The notes under the pieces were generated by a model that made no database searches, was not told where the DNA came from, and saw nothing but the letters and a program-made list of their open reading frames with translations. From an uncultured Eubacteriales bacterium (lineage in GTDB: Bacteria; Bacillota; Clostridia; Oscillospirales; Acutalibacteraceae): 58,126 nucleotides of DNA. The stretch spans positions 1 through 58,126 of the forward strand of contig CATZCM010000005.1 in the NCBI GenBank assembly GCA_958417225.1, written 5' to 3'. A program made the translations under genes and the position numbers. Shown here piece after piece: positions 7,903 to 17,761 of this stretch; the first letter of the stretch is position 1, and each line of letters opens with the position of its first letter.

Positions 7903-10098
7903 ATGGCAAGAAAGCAACATAGATTTTTATATAAAACATACGATGAACTAGTAGAGTTAATGAAAAATTATGAGGGAAAGTTTGATTTGGCACTTATTGA
8001 TAAGGCATATAATTTTGCAAACAAAGCTCATAATGGTCAGTTGAGAAAATCTGGACTTCCGTATATTTTACATCCGATTTCAGTAGCATATATACTGGTT
8101 GATCTAGGTATGGATACACAATCTGTAGTAGCAGCACTTTTACATGATGTAGTTGAGGATACGGATGTTACTATGATGGATGTGAAAAAAATCTTTGGAA
8201 AAGAAATTGCAAATCTTATCGATGGAGTTACTAAAATAGGACAAATCCCATTTTCATCTCGTGAGGAGGAGCAGGCTGAAAATATTCGAAAAATGTTAAT
8301 TGCAATGGCAAATGATGTACGGGTGATTATTATAAAACTTGCGGATCGGTTGAATAATATGCGTACAATCGGATGTATGCCTGCACAGAAACAACGAGAT
8401 AAATCACTTGAAAATATGGAAGTGTACGCTCCAATTGCACATCGTCTTGGTATTCGGAGTATAAAAGAAGAACTTGAAGATATTTCACTTAGGTACCTTG
8501 ATCCGATTGCCTATAAGGAAATAGAAGATCACCTTGCAATGAAAAAATCTGATAGAAATAAGTTCATTGAACAAATAAAGAAAAAATTACTCAAAGGTAT
8601 ATCAAAAATAATTCCTGATGTGCATGTTGAAGGGCGAGTTAAAAGTGCGAATAGTATTTATAGAAAAGTCTTTATGAAAAATAGAACTATGGAAGAAATT
8701 TTTGATATTTACGCTGTAAGAGTCCTTGTGGACAGTGTGAATGATTGTTATAATGTTTTGGGTATAGTGCATGATTTGTATAAGCCTATCCCAAATCGAT
8801 TTAAGGATTATATATCTACACCAAAACCTAATATGTATCAATCTTTGCATACAACTGTAATTGGCAAAGAAGGAATACCATTTGAAGTACAGATCCGCAC
8901 GTATGAGATGCACCATACAGCTGAATATGGTATTGCTGCTCACTGGAAGTATAAACTTGGGATAAAACGTAAAGACAAAAAAAGTATAGATCAAAACCTT
9001 GCGTGGGTTAGACAGATGATAGAAAACCAAAAGGAAAATAATGATGTATCAGATATTATTCGTATGATCAAGTCTGATCTTGTGTCTGAAGAGGTATATG
9101 TGTTTTCACCAAAGGGTGACGTGTATGCTTTACCAAATGGTTCTACTGTGATTGATTTTGCGTATGCTATACACAGTGAAGTGGGGAACAAAATGATTGG
9201 CGCTAAAGCAGATAAACGTATTGTGCCGATTGATTATAAAATTAAAACTGGAGAGGTTATAGAAATTCTAACTGTAAAAGACCCAAAACATGGCCCAGGA
9301 AGAGATTGGTTGAAGATCGTAAAAACAAGTGAGGCCAGGGCTAAAATAAGACATTGGTTCAAAAAAGAAAAACGTGATGAAAACATAATAGAGGGTAAAA
9401 GCGAACTTGAACGTGAATTGCGACAGTGCTCGATCGTTCTACCAGAAGCTAGTATGAAATCGTTCCTTGAGTCGATTGCGAAAAGGCAACACTTAAATTC
9501 TGTGGAGTCATTGTATGAGGCTATCGGTTACGGTGGCATACAGTTGTGGCGTATTATGCCGAGGATTCGTGATGACTACTCTAAATTGATAAAGGCAGAA
9601 GAAAAACTTGCTACTTTGGCGTTGAAACATAAGGAAGTGTCTCCAGATGGGATAGTAGTTAAAGGAGTACACAACTGCCTTATAAAATTGTCAAAATGCT
9701 GTAGTCCATTGCCGGGAGATAATATTATTGGATTTATAACTCGTGGGAATGGGGTTTCCATACACAACGTAAAATGTACTAATGTCCCTAAAGATATATC
9801 TTCGTGTGAAGAACCTGAACGGTGGATAGAGGCACATTGGGTTCGTGGACAAAATAGAGAATTTAAATCAGTTTTGGAAATAATTGCAAGTGACAACGGA
9901 AAAGTAATTGCTGACGTTTCAATGAAACTTTCTGAAATGCGGTTATTTATAAATTCATTTAATACCAGAAAGAAAAAAGATGGTACTACTGTGATTTTTG
10001 TGAGTATAATTGTAAATGGGATAGATCACTTAAATTCAATAATAGAAAGGTTGCGCCAAGTAAAGGATGTTATTTCTGTGCAACGTGCAAGTAATTAA
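7903..10098 (+). CDS. rel: Bifunctional (p)ppGpp synthetase/hydrolase Rel
   Basis: Makes and degrades the stringent-response alarmone (p)ppGpp. The 731-residue protein has the full long-RSH layout: HD hydrolase domain with LLHDVVEDTD at about 79-88, synthetase domain with GRVKSANSIYRK near 244-255 and RFKDYISTPKPNMYQSLHT near 299-317, a TGS domain near 390-450, a CCSPLPGD segment near 600 and a C-terminal ACT domain. RFKD rather than an acidic motif fits a bifunctional enzyme. It lies one base after recJ, whose end supplies the ribosome binding site. Confidence 0.95.
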   Translation: MARKQHRFLYKTYDELVELMKNYEGKFDLALIDKAYNFANKAHNGQLRKSGLPYILHPISVAYILVDLGMDTQSVVAALLHDVVEDTDVTMMDVKKIFGKEIANLIDGVTKIGQIPFSSREEEQAENIRKMLIAMANDVRVIIIKLADRLNNMRTIGCMPAQKQRDKSLENMEVYAPIAHRLGIRSIKEELEDISLRYLDPIAYKEIEDHLAMKKSDRNKFIEQIKKKLLKGISKIIPDVHVEGRVKSANSIYRKVFMKNRTMEEIFDIYAVRVLVDSVNDCYNVLGIVHDLYKPIPNRFKDYISTPKPNMYQSLHTTVIGKEGIPFEVQIRTYEMHHTAEYGIAAHWKYKLGIKRKDKKSIDQNLAWVRQMIENQKENNDVSDIIRMIKSDLVSEEVYVFSPKGDVYALPNGSTVIDFAYAIHSEVGNKMIGAKADKRIVPIDYKIKTGEVIEILTVKDPKHGPGRDWLKIVKTSEARAKIRHWFKKEKRDENIIEGKSELERELRQCSIVLPEASMKSFLESIAKRQHLNSVESLYEAIGYGGIQLWRIMPRIRDDYSKLIKAEEKLATLALKHKEVSPDGIVVKGVHNCLIKLSKCCSPLPGDNIIGFITRGNGVSIHNVKCTNVPKDISSCEEPERWIEAHWVRGQNREFKSVLEIIASDNGKVIADVSMKLSEMRLFINSFNTRKKKDGTTVIFVSIIVNGIDHLNSIIERLRQVKDVISVQRASN

Positions 10099-10189
10099 AT
10101 TTACTACAGTGTAAATGTTTTATTGTAAATTTAGTTATTTCGTTATAAACTTTAAAATATTTTTACACTTAAAGTAAAATGTTTGAAAT

Positions 10190-10218
10190 TTGACAATAAA
10201 TATGATATCATTTAAAAA
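10190..10218 (+). promoter_or_regulatory. Candidate promoter of the MORN-acyltransferase pair
   Basis: A perfect TTGACA at 10190-10195 is followed after 17 bases by TAAAAA, a weak -10. The strong -35 and position just before the MORN gene support it. Confidence 0.5.
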
Positions 10219-10247
10219 GTTATCAAAATATTTGAAGAGGTGATATT

Positions 10248-11033
10248 ATGTTTTTTAAAGTGAGAAGAAATTCTAAACTATTTTATTGTATTGCAGGAGT
10301 TTTTGTTGTTTTATGTTCCTTGTATTCAATTGGAGCATTTAATATATTTGCACGAAAAAATGTTCAGAAGAGGGCGTATGCTTCAGGGATGGAATACTCA
10401 GGTGAGCTTTTGGATGGACGATTTAGTGGGAAAGGTACACTGTGTTTTCAAGATGGGTCTATGTATGTTGGTGGTTTTAAGATGGGATTATTTGAAGGAG
10501 ATGCAGTTTATAATTCTATAAATGGATGGAGTTTATCTGGGATTTTTGAAAATGGTCGCTTAGTTTCTGGAAAACTTGTTACAAAAGATAAGAAGGAAAT
10601 GACGATAAAAGACGGAAAAGTTATGCATAAGAACGAAAATGGATGGAGTTATTCTGGTGAGTTAAATATGCTCGGGCAAACTGGAGAGGGTACTTTTACG
10701 TATGAAGACGGTAGTGTGTATGAAGGAAACTTTTTGGTGGGATTATCAAATGGTTTAGGTAAATTTACATCGGCAGATGGAAAAATTAGTTGTGAGGGTA
10801 CATTTAAAAAAGGACGTCTATCCGGAGAAGCGGAATACCACATGGGGGACGAGTACTATAAAGGACAGTTTGAAGATGGTCGCCCAAATGGACAAGGTGA
10901 ATATTATAATGGCAAAGGTGCTTGTTATAAAGGTTCATTTAAGGATGGAAAGTTTGATGGAAATGGTGTTCTTATAAATGAAGATGGAACTCAGATTACT
11001 GGTGTTTGGAAAGATGGAGAGAAGGTGGAATAA
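10248..11033 (+). CDS. Membrane-anchored MORN-repeat protein
   Basis: One N-terminal membrane segment (about residues 12-33) is followed by about eight MORN repeats of the pattern Y-x-G-x-F-x-x-G-x-x-x-G-x-G, for example YSGELLDGRFSGKG and YKGQFEDGRPNGQG. MORN repeats form a beta-strand surface involved in membrane or protein binding; no enzyme domain is seen. GAAGAGGTGAT precedes the ATG. Its stop is directly followed by the ATG of an OatA-like acyltransferase, so the two are translationally linked. With the anchor orientation expected from the charges, the repeats would face outside; a role in envelope modification is inference. Confidence 0.85.
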   Translation: MFFKVRRNSKLFYCIAGVFVVLCSLYSIGAFNIFARKNVQKRAYASGMEYSGELLDGRFSGKGTLCFQDGSMYVGGFKMGLFEGDAVYNSINGWSLSGIFENGRLVSGKLVTKDKKEMTIKDGKVMHKNENGWSYSGELNMLGQTGEGTFTYEDGSVYEGNFLVGLSNGLGKFTSADGKISCEGTFKKGRLSGEAEYHMGDEYYKGQFEDGRPNGQGEYYNGKGACYKGSFKDGKFDGNGVLINEDGTQITGVWKDGEKVE

Positions 11034-13040
11034 ATGACTAAAGTTAGATGGTTTAGTAGTATAAGAGTGCTGGGTTTAATTTTGGTTCTTATATATCATT
11101 TGTTTAAATCGTGGTTACCTGGCGGTTTTCTTGGGGTTGATATATTTTTCACTTTTTCTGGATATTTAATTACGTCTTTGATTGTTGCAGAGGTTTCTAG
11201 AGATGGCAAATTTGATTTCTTGAGATATGTAAAGAAAAGATTTATGCGTATCTTTCCATTTCTTTTCTTTTCAATTGTTATGACATTACCGTTTTTTTGC
11301 TTGATTTCATCAGATTTTCTCGCAGGCATCGATAAACAAATTTCTGGTGCGCTTGGATTTGTTACCAACTATTTTGAAATATTAAGTGGTGGTTCGTATG
11401 AAGCGCAGCTTTTACCACATCCGTATATTCACACATGGTCTTTAGCAGTTGAATTGCATTATTACTTGTTGTGGGGTTTGTGCAATTTGGGAGTGATATT
11501 TGTACTAAAGAAAATTCAGCCTAAAATGGAAAAAAATCTATTTATCTATAAATGTGTTTTAGTTTTGAGTTTAGTAGTGATGACGGTACTGTCTTATTGT
11601 AATATGCAAAGGTGGTTTAATTCTAAACCTGAAATGTCAATTGCATATTTTGATACGATGTCGCATATTTATCCATTCTTTATTGGATCAATTTTGGGAG
11701 TGGTTTTTGGACTGAAGTTGCCTGATTGTATTTCAAGCAAATTGAAAAGGAAAGCTAGTTATTTAGCTCCTTTTTCAATTATACTGTTTTCTCTGAGTGT
11801 GATAGCAGAGATTGTTTTATGCGCGAAAACTAAATTTGATAGTCCTTTTACATATAAATATGGCTTTTTAATTTCGTCTTTTTTAACTGTGCTTTTAATT
11901 TTTTCGTGCAGAGTATTGCATGAAATTTTACCAGAATCAATTGAGGAATCTAGTTTCTTGAAGCATATATCTAATATTTCTTATTATATGTACTTGTTTC
12001 ATTGGCCGTTGTATATAGTGTTTTCTAATGTGTGGCAATCTAATGCAATTGCAGCGATTGTGACAATTGTTGTATCATATTTATTTTCAGTGTTTTTATA
12101 TTTTATTGTGGAAAAACTTTTTTATAGTCCTTCGTATGTTGATCGTAAAAAAAGATGTAATAAAAAATTTGCAGTCAGTTTTGCAGGATTAGTGTTGGTT
12201 GTATGTTGTGTGTTTAGTTTGCGTGTCTATGTGAATAGAGTGGAAGTTTCAAAATTAGAAGAGGACATGATAATTGGAAACATAAATCAAAACTTAGACG
12301 TTATGTCAAATATGAGATCTGGGCTTAACCGGATGAATTCAAATCCATTTTTACAAAAGAACGGTATTGATAATTCTGGTATTTTAAAAAGTGATACTAA
12401 TGAAGCTGAACAAAGCGAGGAAAAAGAATTAGTACAAAGTGAGGAAAGAAAATCTGTACAAAGCGAAGAAAAAGAGTTACCACAAAGTGAAGAAAAAGAG
12501 TCGTCACAAAGTGAAGTAGAAGAAGGAAACGTAAATATTAAAGTATCAATAATAGGAGACTCAGTTGCACTTGGTGCAAGAAGTAGCTTGCGTAATAATA
12601 TTAAAGATTCTTATGTGGATACGGCTGGTAGCAGAAATTTACAGGAGGGTTATGATATTATAATGTCATTGCAAGAATCCAATACTTTAGGAGAATGCGT
12701 TGTGGTGGCGTTAGGGACTAATACCTGCGGTGGATGGGAATCTTACATCCAGAAAATAATAAATGATATAAAGCCAGGGCATAGATTAGTTTTTGTAACG
12801 CCGTATGATGGACGATGGGAAGAAGATTGGGGTTCATATAAAACGACGCAGTACTTACGTACTCTTCCGGGAAAATATCCATTTGTAACGATCGCGGATT
12901 GGGCAGCAACGATTTCTAAGAAAAAAGAGTTGTTGGGTTCAGATAAGATACATATTGGTGGAAATACGGAAGGAATTAATATGTTTACTAATGTGGTTAT
13001 TGATGCAATAAAAGAGGCGCAAGGCAAACCAGCAAAATGA
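11034..13040 (+). CDS. OatA-like acyltransferase (acyltransferase-3 plus SGNH domain)
   Basis: Cell-surface O-acyltransferase. The first 370 residues form a multi-helix acyltransferase-3 domain with YHLFKSWLPGGFLGVDIFF and the TWSLAVE motif. A further helix (about 378-400) leads to a linker with five QSEEKE-type repeats (460-493) and an extracellular SGNH esterase-type domain with GDSVALGAR starting at 508 and a late DKIHIGG containing the catalytic Asp-His pair. This is the architecture of OatA, which O-acetylates peptidoglycan and gives lysozyme resistance; the actual acceptor here is not proven. It follows the MORN gene with no gap and ends at a terminator. Confidence 0.88.
   Translation: MTKVRWFSSIRVLGLILVLIYHLFKSWLPGGFLGVDIFFTFSGYLITSLIVAEVSRDGKFDFLRYVKKRFMRIFPFLFFSIVMTLPFFCLISSDFLAGIDKQISGALGFVTNYFEILSGGSYEAQLLPHPYIHTWSLAVELHYYLLWGLCNLGVIFVLKKIQPKMEKNLFIYKCVLVLSLVVMTVLSYCNMQRWFNSKPEMSIAYFDTMSHIYPFFIGSILGVVFGLKLPDCISSKLKRKASYLAPFSIILFSLSVIAEIVLCAKTKFDSPFTYKYGFLISSFLTVLLIFSCRVLHEILPESIEESSFLKHISNISYYMYLFHWPLYIVFSNVWQSNAIAAIVTIVVSYLFSVFLYFIVEKLFYSPSYVDRKKRCNKKFAVSFAGLVLVVCCVFSLRVYVNRVEVSKLEEDMIIGNINQNLDVMSNMRSGLNRMNSNPFLQKNGIDNSGILKSDTNEAEQSEEKELVQSEERKSVQSEEKELPQSEEKESSQSEVEEGNVNIKVSIIGDSVALGARSSLRNNIKDSYVDTAGSRNLQEGYDIIMSLQESNTLGECVVVALGTNTCGGWESYIQKIINDIKPGHRLVFVTPYDGRWEEDWGSYKTTQYLRTLPGKYPFVTIADWAATISKKKELLGSDKIHIGGNTEGINMFTNVVIDAIKEAQGKPAK
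12411..12530 (+). repeat. Five 24-base in-frame repeats in the acyltransferase linker
   Basis: Five tandem units start CAAAG(C/T)GA(G/A) and encode QSEEKELV, QSEERKSV, QSEEKELP, QSEEKESS and QSEVEEGN. Third-position differences between units show they have been there some time. The run makes an acidic flexible linker between membrane and SGNH domains and can change length by slippage. Confidence 0.85.
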
Positions 13041-13077
13041 TGATTGTGTGCATTGAAATTATACCATAACCATTTTT

Positions 13078-13107
13078 AAGTCCCCTTTTAAGGGGCTTAT
13101 TTTTTTG
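13078..13107 (+). terminator. Rho-independent terminator after the acyltransferase
   Basis: CCCCTT and AAGGGG pair with a two-base loop, extended by AAG/CTT past a bulged T, followed by a run of seven T. Confidence 0.85.
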
Positions 13108-13109
13108 CA

Positions 13110-13635
13110 TATTTTTGAATAATAGTGGTTATGTTGCCATATTTCAATCTTTTTACACTTATTGTGTTTAGGATTTAATATAAGTTAAAGTTGAGTTTTT
13201 TGTGCTTTAACCTTCAGTTTGCAATTCATTATGATAAAATGCATGATGTGACCTTTCGTGATTGTTGGGGGAAGTATAGATACAATAGCTAAGAATACGT
13301 TTTGTACTACAAAAAAATTCGGACGTCAATCGATATGTGTGGTTGTAATTTTTGGGCTTGAACTGCTTTAATCGTTTACATTTAATCATATAATGAAAAA
13401 ATTAAATTAAGCATTGTCACGAGAATCTGCCTTTTATAGCTTAGTTTCATATGGCTTCGTGAAAATTTTGTGGTGAGGAAATTCTTGTTACTCAATTGAG
13501 GTGCTAAGAATAATTTAGTTAGTCCTACTTGACTGCGCTTGACAGTGAGTCTCATTTTGCTTAATTGAAGGTTTGGCTACTAATTTGATGGGAGTATTTG
13601 ATTCCCCTGTGACATATATAGTTTTTCAAAAAAAT
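13110..13635. other. Gene-free stretch before the first Sel1 cassette
   Basis: No reading frame with a start and ribosome binding site, no tRNA and no strong hairpin were found. A short TACTCAATT-type motif recurs in the flanks of the other Sel1 cassettes, so part is probably decayed cassette flank. Confidence 0.5.
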
Positions 13636-13637
13636 GA

Positions 13638-13666
13638 TTGATAAGTTGATTTTTGTGTGATGCAAT
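13638..13666 (+). promoter_or_regulatory. Decayed promoter of Sel1 cassette 1
   Basis: TTGATA, 17 bases, TGCAAT. The two paralogous cassettes have TTGACA/TATAAC and TTGATA/TATAAT at the same place, so the -10 here looks mutated, in keeping with the broken gene downstream. Confidence 0.6.
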
Positions 13667-13699
13667 ATTGTTGTATTACAAAACAAAAGGAGAATTGAA

Positions 13700-16127
13700 A
13701 TGATCAAATTAAAAAAATTGATAACAATCGCAGTTTTGGTGTCAATGCTACCAGGAACAGTAATGGCACAAGGTGAAGGAAAGAAAAAAATGCCAAGACA
13801 GCAGAGGGTCAAAATGTGAGTACAACAGGGGCAGAGCCAGATGAAGAAAATTTGGTAGAGATGACTGCGACATCTGAGGGAGAAGCATCTGAATCTATGG
13901 AACCTACAGATGAACATAGTCGGTATGAGGAAAATCCAGGCATGTCAGGGAGTAAAAGAGAGAGAGAATCAGATGGAGGTTGTGTAGAAAAAATGACTAC
14001 AACGTCTAAGTGCGAAGATACTGAATCTTCAGAGGAGTTAGTATGTACAGTTGATGCTAAGGAAGATATAGACATGCCAAGAGATAAAAAGGCAAGAGTG
14101 GAAGATAAAAATAGTATAGAAGAGATGGTTACGACATCCGAACATGAAGAAGTAAAATCTGCAGAGGATATGTATAAACAAGGTGTACAGTGTGAAAGTA
14201 ATGAAGAGAAAGAAAAAACAGTAAAGTTTTACAATCAAGCAGCAGAAATGGGACATGAAGATGCGCTAAGTAGATTGGCTTCAATTGTTTGTGAAGAATG
14301 GGAACGAGAAAGATTTGTAAAGGTGTTTAAAGATGCATTAAATGGGGATGTCGATGGAATGTGCGATGTTGTTGTTTTTTTAGTGAATTTGAAGAAGAAT
14401 ACGATAAATGGATAGATAGAGCATTAGTTGCTCATCGAAAAAGGGGTGATTTCGCAGCAAGGTGTAATATATGGGCGCTGATTGAAGGTAGGAGAGGAGG
14501 ATGTGTTGATAAGCATATTACTTGGTGTATTAGTTTAGCAAATTCAGGGGATGTTGAAAAGATGCGGTTTTTAGCTAGGTATTATGAAAGTATTAAGGAC
14601 ATAAGCCAATTAATATTTTGGCTGAACAGTGCAGCAGATGCAGGCGATAAGGATGCGATATACAAATTAATTAAATTGTATGAAGAAGGCATTGAGGTTC
14701 CTCAGGACTATAGTAAGGTATTTGAATTGCATGAAAAGTTAGTAGAGTTGGGAGGAAGTGGAGGAAATTATTACCATTTAGGTATGTTGTATAAAGAAGG
14801 AGAAGGAGTTGCCCAAGATTACGTTAAAGCGAAAGAGTGCTTTGAATTAGCAGTGGAGAAAAAAATACCTCATTATGAACGTGTTTCAATATATGAAATA
14901 GCTTCTTTGTATGAAAATGGTCAAGGAGTAGCTCAAGACTTAGAGAAAGCGTTTGAATTGTATTCTAAGACAGCATTATTGAATTATTGTGAAGCAAGGT
15001 GTAAATTAGGTGATTTTTATAAACATGGAGTAGGAGGAATATGCCAAGATTACAATAAGGCAATAAAGTATTATGAAGAGTCTGTTGGATATGGAAATTA
15101 TAGGTTAGGTATATTTTATAAAGATGGAGTGGTGGTAAAACAAGATTTGCAAAAATCAGCAGATATGTTTAAGAAAGCAATAGTATACAATAATATAGAT
15201 GCAATATACGAAATAGCTAATTGCTATGAAAATGGTATAGGAGTTACCAAAGATTTAAATTGGGCAACTGCGCTTTTTAATTTAGCAACAGAAGTAGGAG
15301 ATACAAATGCAAGGGCAAAGGCAATGTATAAATTAGGCATGTTATGCAAATATAGTATAGAAATGTATTGATTTTATAGTCATAGCATACAACGATATGA
15401 AATCGAATTAAAAAAGAATATTTGTGGTTATGGGGCTTGGTTTGCATATACTAGTAGCAATTTTGAACTATCATCGCAAGAGGATAATGAGGCATTTAAA
15501 TGGTTCGAAGAGGCAGAATCCTTAGGAAATGCAGATGCAATGTTTAAGTTAGCTTCTTGGTATGAACAGGGGAAGGGAGTGACTAAAGACTCAAGTAAGG
15601 CGGTAGATTTGTTAGTACAAGCAGCTGAAAATGGACATGTAGGTGCAATGTATAAGTTAGGTTTAATGCTTGTGAAGGGTGAAGGAGTATCTACAGACTT
15701 AAAAAATGGGATAAGATATTTGGAGCAAGCAGCAAACAAAGGAAATGTAGATGCAATGAACGCTTTGGCTGATTGTTATAAAAACGGGAATGGAGTATCA
15801 AAGTTCGAATTTAGAGCAAATGATTTATTAGAAGCAGTGAAGTGTTTAAAATTAGCAGATGAAAGTTTTAAAGAAGCTTATAGTTATGAACATTCTGAAA
15901 ATCCCGAAGATTTGAACAAAGCAATTAGATCATATATGGCATCGGAGAAACAATATCTAGCAGCAAAAGATTGTTATAGAGATGTAGGTGATAAAACAGA
16001 AGCAGTTAAAAGTGCAAGAAACGGAAAATTTAGATGTATAATCAAAGCGATTATTAAAAAAGTTGAGATTGATTATTTTCCAAAATCAACAGATGCTGTT
16101 CCGGAATCAACAGATGCTGTTTTGTAA
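13700..16127 (+). pseudogene. Secreted Sel1-repeat protein, broken by two frameshifts and a stop
   Basis: The gene opens with AAAGGAGAA and a signal peptide (MIKLKKLITIAVLVSMLPG..., cleavage expected after VMA) nearly identical to that of the paralog at 20684. The frame is lost at an A7 run (13784-13790), regained one frame over as an acidic stretch like the paralog's N-terminus, shifts again at a T7 run (14375-14381), and meets an in-frame TGA at 15369-15371 where Trp would fit, after which Sel1 repeats continue in the same frame to 16127. About a dozen Sel1 repeats (A-x-x-x-L-G-x-x-Y-x-x-G-x-G-V-x-x-D) are readable. Restoring two single-base slips and one codon would give a full protein, so the decay is recent, phase-variable, or an assembly artefact at homopolymers. 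Confidence 0.85.
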
Positions 16128-16212
16128 TCAACAGATTCTTTTTCCGGAGTTAACAGGCTCTGTTCCGGGATCAACAGATTCTTTTTTCGGAGGTAACAGA
16201 TTATTTTCTGGA
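16085..16212 (+). repeat. Six 21-22 base tandem repeats at the 3' end of Sel1 cassette 1
   Basis: Units begin ATCAACAGAT or a close variant (GTTAACAGGC, GGTAACAGAT) and end near TTCCGGA. The first two lie inside the reading frame and encode STDAVPE and STDAVL; the other four follow the stop codon, so the frame probably once ran further. Confidence 0.8.
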
Positions 16213-16270
16213 GTCATTGGTGTGCTTTATTATAACTAATACCATAGAAAGAGATTTGTATAAAATTTTT

Positions 16271-16312
16271 AACATACCTTAAAACACGTGACTTTTAAGG
16301 TATGTTATTTTT
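16271..16312 (+). terminator. Rho-independent terminator of Sel1 cassette 1
   Basis: A perfect 14-base stem AACATACCTTAAAA / TTTTAAGGTATGTT with an 8-base loop, then ATTTTT. The same element with paired base changes follows cassette 3 and occurs at 20101. The group II intron starts two bases after it. Confidence 0.9.
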
Positions 16313-16740
16313 AGTGTGCTTGGCACGCGTAATAACTAGGTGGTGAAAGTCCACAACAGGTTTGGCAGTAGGAACTGTTAGCTGAAAACAAGGGCGTTCG
16401 GTTGTGAGGCGGAGTCTGAAAAAAGTCGGATGTGGGGACTTACAAGAGTTTCTGCGGGTAAAACCTAGGTCTGACGAACAGAAACTACATATAAGGCATT
16501 TTGGAATGGATGAGTTTGCAAAACAAAGTCCGATACTGCCCGAGTTTCAAGGTGTAAATGTAGTAGATATATGAGGAGAAGGTGATTACGCTTACCCGAG
16601 GAGGTCTTGCAGGCAGAGAAATCTGTAGTAACAACGAACTGCAAAAAGTCAGCAGAGGTCATAGTACCGAGGGAAAATTTTTTTTTTCGAGAAGGACCGA
16701 ACAATCATAAGTTCTGAGTAAGTGACTAAAGGAGGTCGGT

Positions 16741-17244
16741 ATGATGAAAACAGAATACGTCAGTAAAGGCGGCTGTCTGCGAAGGGATAGTGTGGAACGC
16801 GAAGAGTATGCAGAGGTGTATAGTACTGAAAGTCGAAAGGTTGACCGAAAGGACGGTGCAGACTTGCTTGAAAAGGTACTTGACAGAGGAAATCTCTCTC
16901 CGTTACTAGCCAATATCTATCTTGACAAATTCGATAAGGAGTTCGAGGGCAGAAGAGTAAAGGTAATCCGATAAGCAGATGATATATTACTTTTAGCAAA
17001 GAGTATTCGAGCGGCAGAAAGATTGTTTGGAACAAGTACGGCGTATCTTGAGAAGAAATTAAAGCTCAAGGTAAATATCGGAAAGAGCCGGGCGGTCAGC
17101 GTATATTCAATCAGAAATTTCGATTTCTTGGCCTTGTGTTGGGAAGGAACGGAAAGGGTACGTATATCCATAACAAATGAAAGACTTGCACGCAGGGGAT
17201 ATTATGATATATACGAAGCGTACAAGTCTATGCACTTAATATGA
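16741..17244 (+). pseudogene. Group II intron reverse transcriptase/maturase, internally deleted and nonsense-mutated
   Basis: Reading opens behind AAAGGAGGT with an N-terminal piece containing ADLLEKVLDRGNLSPLLANI. Most of the finger domain (RT blocks 1-4) is missing, joining the N-terminus straight to the SPLLANIYLDKFDKEF segment of block 4/5. The catalytic YADD is destroyed: the Tyr codon reads TAA (IR-stop-ADDILLLAKS). After it come recognisable remains of the later RT blocks with another frame change. No maturase or endonuclease domain remains. Confidence 0.85.
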
Positions 17245-17245
17245 T

Positions 17246-17290
17246 TGAACCGCCGTGTACGGAACCGTACGCACGGTGGTGTGAGAGGTT
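17246..17290 (+). ncRNA. Group II intron domain V
   Basis: GAACCGCCGTGTACGG, a GAAC-type loop region and CCGTACGCACGGTGGT form the characteristic stem with the catalytic bulge, followed by GTGAGAGGT. It is the best preserved part of the intron. Confidence 0.8.
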
Positions 17291-17703
17291 GGCTACTCAG
17301 CTAATGGCTAGTCTTCTATTCGATTTTGTGTGCTTGTAGGTTGAAAGAAATTAACCTGTTTGAAAAGTATATCTGGAGTTAAGGGTGATTGCTATAATGT
17401 AAAATTTGATATATGTGGTGAAAAGCAGCACTGTAGGCAAAACTTTGATTTGCCTACGGAATTTGTATATGTAATTAGAAACAATGGTGGCTTTGGTTCT
17501 GAAGTTATACTGAATTTCTCAATATAAATACGGAAACCGCAACTGTTTTCTCATTGGAGAAGAATGGATTCGTATCGTTAAAGTGAAAAGAACTGTTTGA
17601 GATGTGATTTTTATTTTATCTCTGTGCAACAGGTGAATATGAACTAAATTTTTGAAAAGTAATGATGAAATAATGTGATATATGTAGGTGTGCGAAAAAA
17701 TGC

Positions 17704-17732
17704 TTGACAGGATGATTTTGATATGGTATAAC
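17704..17732 (+). promoter_or_regulatory. Sigma-A promoter of Sel1 cassette 2
   Basis: Perfect TTGACA, 17-base spacer, TATAAC; 29 bases before the start codon. Confidence 0.8.
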
Positions 17733-17761
17733 ATTATTACATAAATAAAAGGAGAATTCAA

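Larger units (their letters stand above)
16314..17324 (+). mobile_element. Degenerate group II intron, inserted just after a terminator
   Basis: The 5' end GTGTGCTTGGCACGCG and the following segment with GTGGTGAAAGTCCAC and GGCAGTAGGAACTGTTAGC are typical of domain I of bacterial group II introns. Domain V is intact at about 17246-17290 and the 3' end resembles the usual ...CTACTCGAT (here CTATTCGAT). The encoded reverse transcriptase is crippled (separate entry), so it cannot move alone, though its RNA might still fold. Insertion immediately downstream of a transcription terminator is the known habit of class C-type introns. The 5' boundary could be 16314 or 16316. Confidence 0.88.
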
